NCBI GenBank assembly: GCA_003640385.1
Contig: RCAB01000012.1
Span: forward strand, 310,001 to 374,000
Source of the DNA: Setaria digitata
Lineage: Eukaryota > Nematoda > Chromadorea > Rhabditida > Setariidae
Length of the DNA: 64,000 nucleotides
Reading direction: 5' to 3'
Below are positions 56,701-64,000 of this stretch, piece after piece. The first letter of the stretch is position 1. The number at the start of each line of letters is the position of its first letter. The position numbers and the translations under genes are program-made. Below the pieces are notes generated by a model. That model was not told the DNA's origin, did not search any database, and was given only the letters and a program-made list of their open reading frames with translations.

Positions 56701-59700
56701 ACGCTGTCATTGCAACATCATGCGCTGCTTGTCCTGAACTGCGCTGTGAACGACCCGGTTGTGGCGCACTTTTCTGTTACCACTGCAAAGGACCATGGCA
56801 TGCCAGTCAAACATGTGATGAAGCGCGCAAGGAACGTGGAGAAATATATCGACGATCAGTGCCACAACTTAGTACTCAAGAAAGCACCCTCAAACGTACT
56901 GTTTTACTTTTTAAATTTGAAAAGGTTATTGATCACTGTCTACTTACTCTGTAACATAGCACTTTATTTTTTTATAAGGGATCCAATCATTTCTGCAAAG
57001 ACTTCATGACGAAGTTAATTATTGTAAGAAGTCAGCTGTAGAAAGTAGAAAAATACTTTTTTTTGAACACTTTTTCAGTGTTTTTATAATTTTTTAATTT
57101 CTTCTACTTAACTTTTGCTATTAGGTTTAATATTTGACTGACTTTAGGTGGAGATATCAAAGCGTGCCCTCGATGCCGTACGTACATTGTTAAAATGAAT
57201 GATGGTTCGTGTAATCATATGGTCTGTGCAATGTGCAGCGCGCAGTTCTGTTGGCTTTGTTTACGGGAGATCAATGATTTGCATTACCTGAGGTATGAAC
57301 AGTAGATGTAGTTTGCTTTTAGTTAGGAAAGGGGCTCATCATGATAACTTTGTTGATATAACTCTTTGGTTCTATACGTATGAGAAAAAAAAAGAAATCT
57401 CGTATTAGAGCTGAGTAATTTTCATCAGAATTGAGTAATTCTCGCTTTTTCAGTCCTACTGGTTGTACATTTTGGGGAAAGAAGCCTTGGACCAGAAAGA
57501 AGAAATTACTGTGCCAGATTGGAACTTTGATTGGTGCACCTGTAGGTATTGCACTAATTGCTGGTTTGGCAATACCAGGCATAATTTTTGGAGTACCCGT
57601 TTTTGTTGGGAGGTAATTCGATTATAACTGTATCTCCTACTCTCCTTATCTTCTATATATATAATCAAAATTTTATGTATATATTATAACAAATTTCTAA
57701 TATATAGAATTTTCTTTCATTATTGCCTAAATATTGAGATACAGCAATGTTCAAAAACAATGACTTCTCTCAGTCGTTGTTTCGGAATTTGGCATTTATC
57801 ATAACATCAATTTCACCATTTTCAAACCACAAATTTTATTTGTTAGATCATCTACTTCTTTCCTTCTTCATCTCCGACCAGTACAATTGAATGGAAAGTG
57901 GTGTTGAATTCTAATACTGACAGCCCGTATTTGTATAAGGATGTACTACTTGTTTCTTAATAGTTGTGAATTTCATTAATCTTGCATCAGTTATAAGTGT
58001 TGAGGAAATTATTCTAAAGAGATTATTCTTTAATCTTTTTTAATATTTCACAGAAAAGTGAACCAGCGCTTTGCTCATCTAACGAGGATTCGTCGGCGCT
58101 GCTTAACAGCTGGAAGTGTCATAGGTTCGCTAGTTGTTAGTCCAGTTTTGGCTGTAATGGCTGTTGGTTAGTTCATTGTGTTTTGATTGCGATAGAAATT
58201 TTTTTCGAGGCTCAAGGTTTTGAGAATTCTGGATTTGGACCTATTAATAGACAAACAAATTATTAGTTTTATATACTAACTATAGAGTACATTGGTTTTC
58301 ATTTATAGGTGTAGGAGTTCCGATCATGCTAGCATATGTTTATGGCGTTGTTCCATTGTCGTTGTGTAGAAATGGAGGTTGCGGTGTTGGAAGTGGTTCA
58401 TCGAAACCGGATCAGGACAATCTTGATGATGATGAAATTTGGCATGAAATGAATATTCGTTAGTTTTATATTTGCAGACTTTCCGCAGATGTTTGCTTAT
58501 TGGAGTATAAGTTTGTAATTTCCTTTTGTTTCTGTTCCAGGCAGTCATGAGAAGTCTCCACTGTTGAACGATATGGAGAGACAGGATGGGACATCTGTTA
58601 TCACAAGAATGTCTGTTAACAGTGGGTTGTCAAGTGCACAACAGATTCCTAGTCGTTTGCAGGTTCAAGCTGAATTATGTCGCCGTAGGCCGAGTGTAGA
58701 ATCAGGTGTGCCTATTTACAGTATTAGAGAGGAATATGCGGTTGGTTTTTCTGTATATTCTTTTTACCCCATTCCCTTTCTCGGCTTTCTTTTCAGGAAT
58801 CAATAGTCTGGGCGAAAAGTTTAACTATGAAGAAGCAAGCACCAAAGCTATGGCTGGATCCCAGTATAATGATGATAAGGTTAGGTTAAATTTATTATTG
58901 ATGTTTTCTGGTTTTTGCATTTATTTGAGGTTGCATGAATAATTTTAGAATTTGCATTTTCAATTATTGTTAGGAGGAAAAATTTGTCTGTTATTTATTC
59001 TTCTTTGCTGGCTATTTCGATCATTCTTTGCGTTCTGTGCTGTCGATCTCGACCTTCTTTGGAAGAAAAAAGTTTTGTCCCACTCCCACTACGAATGGTA
59101 TTTTTAGTTCGATCAATAGTATAATTAGAGGTGTCATACTCAGTTCAGTATTCCATTATCCTTTAATCATTTCGTAGGATGTTGAGTCGTTTTCTTCCGT
59201 ACAGGTTAATGCAGAGTTAGAAATGATAGCAATGATAAAGTTGAAAGTGAATGATATTTTGAAGGTTGCAGAGTGTGCAGACAGTATGTTCTGGACAAGA
59301 AGCGGTGAGTTATTGCGAAGAAGTAGCGAGCATTGTCGCTCTGGCGGGTTCGGTTGTAGATGCGAAGTCACTTACTGATAGTGCCAGTGGTCGTGTATTT
59401 CTAACACAGATGTATTGTCGTGATCGTGATTTGAGTCCATCATCACAACATGCTATTGCTTGCAGTGATCTTTCAAAAGCAGGTCACTCACTTTGTTTTA
59501 GTCTGTAAACTGCATTGTTTATAATTGTTCAGAGACTTATATCAAGTAACAAGATGAAATTGTCACGGGGTCATATTTTTGCTTATTAAGATATGTACGC
59601 CATTTAAGTCATTGTTTTTCTTCCATAGTGAGTATTTCCGTGAGTGTTAATTCAATAGTCGGTATGAGGAATGTTACGCTTTTGCAAAGTTAAAATTTCT

Positions 59701-61668
59701 AGACAGTGAACGCCCTTGCGAAAGTCAGCAAAATACTCGACAGGAGATAATTCCGCATACTCGGTACTTGTTTCTTTTTCTATAAAGGAATTTTACAAAT
59801 TTTTAGATTTGCTCTCTTCACTTGTGTATCAGGCAATTTTTTCCTGCAATTTCTGGTGTTAGTTTTAGGGTCACATAAATTTATAATATTGCAGAGAAGA
59901 TTCTCTGTCATGTGGTGGTGCTTGCAAACGTCGTGGTCGTGCAACAAGCATTGTTTCTGCTGCAAGTGGGGGTGTAACGTCACATCGGCTTATGCACACA
60001 TGCTCCAATTTAAGGTGTGGGTTCATCACTGAAAATGCACAAGGTAATTATTTATTTAAAAATAGCAGCAAATGACACTACTTCAAAAGTGCTTAAGCTT
60101 GATACTTTCATATGTTAGATTAAATTATATTGATTGTAAACCGTAAACAAAGAGCTGCGCTGTGAAATGGACAGTGTATTTGTACGGAAACTTTGTTTGA
60201 AATTTTGCAGGTGACGGTTCTGATGAGTTGGTGCTAATGGCTGATGAGTCCGTTCCCCAGCTTAGCGATTTAAGTAAAGGCTTAAAACAGTCATCTTCAG
60301 GTTCGATTAAAGTTCATCAGGTATAGAGATTTCTTAATACTCAGGTTATTATTCAAGTTAATAAAACTTTGTAGAATTTAATTAAGAGTCAAATTATTTC
60401 ATGCAATTTCCAGATCCCAACCCAGGTCAAACATCAGATATGATTAAAAAGTCAAATTGAAAAAGTTTTAATTAAAATTAAATAATTAAAATTAATTAAA
60501 TTAAATAAAATTAAATAATTAATTTAATTAATTAAAAAGTTACTTTTTACTTTCTTTACTTTTTACTTCTCATAAAGGCACTTTCTGTTGATTTTCGTTG
60601 ATCTCCCTAAAAATATTTGCTTTATTTAAATATTCCGATGCCCTTCTAATTTTCTGTAAGAAGGAACCTATTGTTTAGATTATGCGTTCATCTCATTCAA
60701 ATGATTCCTCTGATGCGAAAGCTGATCGTTTTCATATCCGTGCTCTTTTTGATACCATGAAAAGAATCGTTTCGGATGATGTTGTTGCTGAATCTGAAAA
60801 AGAGTTAGAAATAGAAACTTTGTTATGGAATATATCATTGGTTTTTGAGTGAATTAGGGGTTAAATAATATTGTCAACTTGTGGTATGATATGAATTACT
60901 TTTCTTCAGTATTTAATGTTTCATAAAGTCCAAAAGTATAAGAGAGATTTTTGCTATACGTTCACACATATCTGAGCATTAACTTATGGAAGTTGTTGAT
61001 AAGCCAACAACATTTCAGATTGGAAGTCCAGCAGATTCGGAATTTTAATTTCCGTTCGGTATTACGCCATCCAGCACAGAAAGATGCAATTACGAGTAAC
61101 AGTGGTTGGTTTTTTTTTTTTTAATTCTTTTTTTTTTTTTTTTTTTTGAAGGCCTTGAATGCGGAAGTCTTCATTACTTAAAATCAGATTCAGATATCTC
61201 TTTATGATGAAAACCATTCCCTATAGGTCTTCATCTAGGACGAGAAAAAAAGATTAACTTTGTAGCTCCTAAAACGATTCTGTTGTTGGTAGTCAATTTT
61301 CCGAACTCTCCTGTCGTAACTATCCATTTAGTAGTATTTGCTCTGCTTTGCTTCGAGAACTTATCCTACTGGGTACATTGAGATCATCAAGAGCATTTTC
61401 TTCCAACTGCTGTGTTTATATTATCACTTGTGAATGTTAGTTAACACTCAATTCTTTAATATAAAATCTATCATATGCGATTTTTCTTTTTTGAGATTTA
61501 CATAGCCACACTGGTGCGTGTTCGAGCAGTGCTGATCAGCGCGTGCTATCCTCGAGTTCAGAGCATTCCATTGCAACAAACTGTGCTAAGTCGGGTCACA
61601 GCAGTGAAGAAGAGATTAATAGAAGGAATAAGCGGCGATTCTTTTCTAATATCTTTATCAGACGTTAA
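52172..61668 (+). CDS. RNF19: RBR-type E3 ubiquitin ligase of the RNF19 (dorfin) family
   Basis: A membrane-anchored RING-between-RING ligase that passes ubiquitin through a catalytic cysteine in RING2. Nineteen exons join in phase to 902 residues, against 838 for human RNF19A. The start is [13 protein letters not shown] at 52172. RING1 spans 55705-56200 ([31 protein letters not shown]). IBR spans 56148-56895 ([29 protein letters not shown]). RING2 is at 57148-57292 ([20 protein letters not shown], where the Cys of GSC is the expected catalytic residue, then FCWLCL). Two long hydrophobic segments follow at 57454-57612 and 58054-58400, ending in [20 protein letters not shown], which is nearly invariant in the family. 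The motif [10 protein letters not shown] (58797-58879) also matches human RNF19A. The C-terminal third is Ser-rich and acidic. Intron 2 is 2.3 kb and holds an antisense gene. The final exon has two possible acceptors. Confidence 0.93.
53321..53905 (-). CDS. Nested antisense gene in RNF19 intron 2, unknown helical protein
   Basis: I do not recognise this protein. Two exons on the minus strand, 53841-53905 and 53321-53687, join in phase to 143 residues. It starts [18 protein letters not shown] and ends in TGA at 53321-53323. The second exon keeps an open frame for over 120 codons, which is unlikely by chance at this base composition. The sequence is rich in Leu, Glu, Lys and His and looks alpha-helical or coiled-coil ([20 protein letters not shown]). 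A 21-base unit is duplicated in tandem, giving TEIHYEL followed by TETHYEK. There is no signal peptide or membrane segment. The intron contains a 30-base homopolymer. A donor-like gtaaga inside exon 2 could make a shorter isoform. A decayed gene or chance frame remains possible. Confidence 0.5.
53717..53746. repeat. T30 homopolymer
   Basis: An uninterrupted run of 30 T on the plus strand (A30 on the minus strand), the longest homopolymer I noticed in the window. It lies inside the proposed intron of the nested antisense gene and inside RNF19 intron 2. The exact length is prone to assembly error. Confidence 0.85.
60466..60540. repeat. AT-only low-complexity tract in an RNF19 intron
   Basis: About 75 bases of irregular attaaa and aattaatt units, nearly without G or C, in the intron between the exons ending at 60320 and starting at 60679. 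It is followed by short tactttttac repeats at 60539-60568. Confidence 0.7.
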
Positions 61669-62856
61669 GAGTGAAATTGTTCGTCGGCGTAATTTGTTCT
61701 TTCCCAACCGTTTTCTATTATTGTCACTGACTGAACTCTAAAATTCCATGATTTGAGTCTCTCTCGTGCACGCATATTTAAGTCTTACCGTGCATTAATT
61801 TTGCGGGTATTCGAATTTTCAATCAACAAACACAGCAGCTTTCATCCAGTGTACAGAAGGCTTCTCTTACTAATAATTAATTATGCATCCCATTAGTTTT
61901 TAATTTTTTATAGGTATTGTAATTCTGGAAAATGAGTTTCTGAATTTTTTTCATTGTTTTTTGGTAAACAAAGATCATTGATTAGCATTATGATATTATT
62001 CACGATTTTAATAAGGTTGGTCTAATTTTTAGATATAAATAATATAACATTAACGGATGCTTTTAGGCTTGGATTAGGTAACATATTTTGAACGTAGAAG
62101 TGCACAATAGGTGGTAAATTAAATTTTTGTAAAATTGGATTGGTAGAAAATAAAAAAAATGAATTTTTGTAAAAATTAATTGTGGGGGATATTATACGAG
62201 TTGTGTTTAATTGTCAGTGTTCAGTACTCTTGTTGTTCACGGTTCAAGTTCATTATTCCTGCTGTACTTTATTTTTCGTTGTGTGTCATAGAAGTTATCA
62301 TTTATAATGCCTTATTAAATAAATTCTGAAATGCATTTGTTTTATGTAGGTTTTCAAATCCATGGTAGTTATCTTCTTGATTTGTTGTATCTCATTTTTG
62401 TTATTCAAGTTTCAGGTTTTAAATTTTCGATGCGTCAAGCATGTAAGGCTCCGACCTGTCATTTCTATTTCTTGAGGAAATAATTAATTTGGTAACTAAT
62501 CATTTTAGAACATGAAAAGAAAACATGATCTTTCTGTCTACATTTCTGATAGGAAATTCGTAGAAAGAAGGATTCATATTGAATTGATTTGGTCCTCTTA
62601 GCGAAGTATATCTTTTTGGGATAGCATTATCAGAGCTATAATAGCAAAAATCTGCAGTATTTATAATATGGTTGTGAAAGACTTTTTAAGACTTATTTTA
62701 CTGCGGCATTTTATCGTGCATTTATAGCGAAATGTAATATGAAAGGCATTTTTTCTCACCATATATTGTTTGTTTATTATTTTCTTTTATGCGTTATCTT
62801 TTTTAAATTCTTTTCTCTTCACTTCAGGCTATTTTTACGAACGTCTGCACGTCGGT
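61669..62856. other. Intergenic region before eIF2 beta
   Basis: AT-rich spacer of about 1.2 kb. If the alternative RNF19 acceptor is used, coding continues to 61741. A good acceptor (cttcag) ends at 62828, 28 bases ahead of the eIF2 beta ATG. It is a likely trans-splice or 5' UTR intron site, which is usual for nematode genes but not proven here. Confidence 0.5.
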
Positions 62857-63618
62857 ATGGCAGATGATTTAAAACTCGATCTGACAGGGAAAAAGAAGAA
62901 GTCCAAGAAACCAATTGTACTGGACGACGAAGTTCCAAAGACAGATGAGAATGTAGCTCCTTCTTTGGAGTCGGAAGAACTGATCTTGGGACCGAAGAAG
63001 AAGAAAAAAGTTCCAAAGGTACCAGTCGTTGATGAAGAACGAGTTCCTGAGGAAGCATCTGACGTTGTTGCAGGTGCCGGTTTGTCAAATCTTATTGACT
63101 CACAAGGTGCATGGCCTGATTATACATATGAACAACTGTTGGAACTGGTTTTTGGCATAATGCGTGAAAGGAATCCGGAGTTGGCAGCTGGTGAGAAAAA
63201 GAAGTTTGTAATGAAACCACCTCAGGTGGCTCGTGCTGGTAGTAAGAAGACTGCATTTGCTAATTTTGCTGAAATTTGTCGGTTATTAAAACGACAGCCG
63301 AAGCATGTACTACAGTTTTTGTTAGCAGAATTGGGGACGACGGGTTCAATCGATGGCAACAGTTGCTTGATCGTTAAAGGACGTTTCCAGCAAAAGCATA
63401 TAGAAAGTGTTTTGAGAAAGTACATTAAAGAATATGTTACTTGTCATACATGCAGGTCTTCTGAAACGGAATTGACAAAAGATACTCGTTTGTTTTTCCT
63501 GGAGTGTAAAACTTGTGGTAGTCGATGCTCTGTGACGGCTATCAAGAGTGGATTTACTGCTATGGTAGGGAAGCGCGCTGCGTTGCGGCGAGCTGCAGAA
63601 GCTACTGCAGGTAAATGA
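62857..63618 (+). CDS. EIF2S2: Translation initiation factor eIF2 subunit beta
   Basis: eIF2 beta is part of the trimer that brings initiator tRNA and GTP to the 40S subunit, and it contacts eIF5 and eIF2B through lysine blocks. A single exon encodes 253 residues, shorter than the 333 of human because the N-terminal region is compact. Two lysine blocks are visible near residues 10-17 (GKKKKSKK) and 49-53 (GPKKKKK); a third block, as in vertebrates, is not evident. The core domain has [19 protein letters not shown] and [14 protein letters not shown]. The C-terminal zinc ribbon has CHTC and CKTC pairs, followed by [11 protein letters not shown]. The ATG at 62857 (MADDLKLDL) is preferred over the upstream in-frame start at 62770, since it follows an acceptor and matches the family. 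A donor-like gtaaat overlaps the end, so a short extra exon is conceivable. Confidence 0.95.
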   Translation: MADDLKLDLTGKKKKSKKPIVLDDEVPKTDENVAPSLESEELILGPKKKKKVPKVPVVDEERVPEEASDVVAGAGLSNLIDSQGAWPDYTYEQLLELVFGIMRERNPELAAGEKKKFVMKPPQVARAGSKKTAFANFAEICRLLKRQPKHVLQFLLAELGTTGSIDGNSCLIVKGRFQQKHIESVLRKYIKEYVTCHTCRSSETELTKDTRLFFLECKTCGSRCSVTAIKSGFTAMVGKRAALRRAAEATAGK

Positions 63619-64000
63619 AATGCATCAAAACGTTCAGCTGATTCTCCATAAATTTTTTGCATTGTAGTGAATCAGAAATTATGGCATTTTGTTTGGGGGC
63701 TTTTTTTCCACTTTTTTTCCTTCCATTCAGACCTCAATGTGGACGAGTTATTTGAAGGGAGGAAATTTTTTTGACTTAGGGACTTGTTTCCTTTTTAAAG
63801 ATCATAAAATTGTCGTGAAATTTCACACTGTTTTCTTTCCTTCGTTTCTCTGTGGTCGTTTGTGTCGCGATAACAAGATCTGTGGTCATTTCTAATGTAT
63901 TGATAAAATTTTGGTTGCCATCATTGGAAGCATTTTCGGACATAAACATTGGAAAACTGTCTTAATTTTGCTTAATAGATATCCATCCATAAGCAATACA
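63619..64000. other. 3' flank of eIF2 beta
   Basis: Likely 3' untranslated sequence and spacer. The open frame at 63689-63895 is rich in Phe and Leu as expected from T-rich DNA and is not supported as a gene. Confidence 0.5.

Overview
This is eukaryotic nuclear DNA, most likely from a parasitic nematode of the filarial type. It is strongly AT-rich. Genes are split into many short exons with short introns that end in tttcag or ttttag, and every recognised protein is a conserved animal protein. The family-level placement is inference; I see no bacterial or organellar segment. Gene models below were built by hand by matching reading phase across GT...AG junctions. For the USP, kinase, PPP2R3, RNF19, snRNP G and uncharacterised 35-41 kb models, the exon lengths sum to whole codons. 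Layout, left to right: the end of an unrecognised plus-strand gene (1-666); a large minus-strand condensin II subunit CAP-D3 gene (1789-11834); a plus-strand ubiquitin-specific protease of the USP20/USP33 type (13152-19466); a plus-strand protein kinase of the TTBK/CK1-like nematode group (20280-22454); a plus-strand N-acetylglucosaminyltransferase I (24917-27681, 5' end not found); about 7 kb without a convincing gene, holding an 825 bp segment bounded by 29 bp inverted repeats; a plus-strand 14-exon Ser/Asn-rich gene of unknown function (35015-40832); a plus-strand PP2A B'' regulatory subunit (43921-48787); a minus-strand snRNP G gene (50454-51127) divergent from a 19-exon plus-strand RNF19-type RBR ubiquitin ligase (52172-61668); a small unrecognised minus-strand gene nested in intron 2 of that ligase (53321-53905); and a plus-strand eIF2 beta gene (62857-63618). 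The genes are mostly housekeeping or regulatory: chromosome condensation, ubiquitin handling, phosphorylation, N-glycan processing, splicing and translation initiation. Nothing suggests a single pathway cluster. The two divergent gene pairs (CAP-D3/USP and snRNP G/RNF19) may share promoter regions. The least explained items are the nested antisense gene, the uncharacterised 770-residue protein, a perfect 41 bp-arm palindrome just upstream of a GlcNAc-transferase splice acceptor, and two splice acceptors 10 nt apart that give RNF19 two different C-termini.
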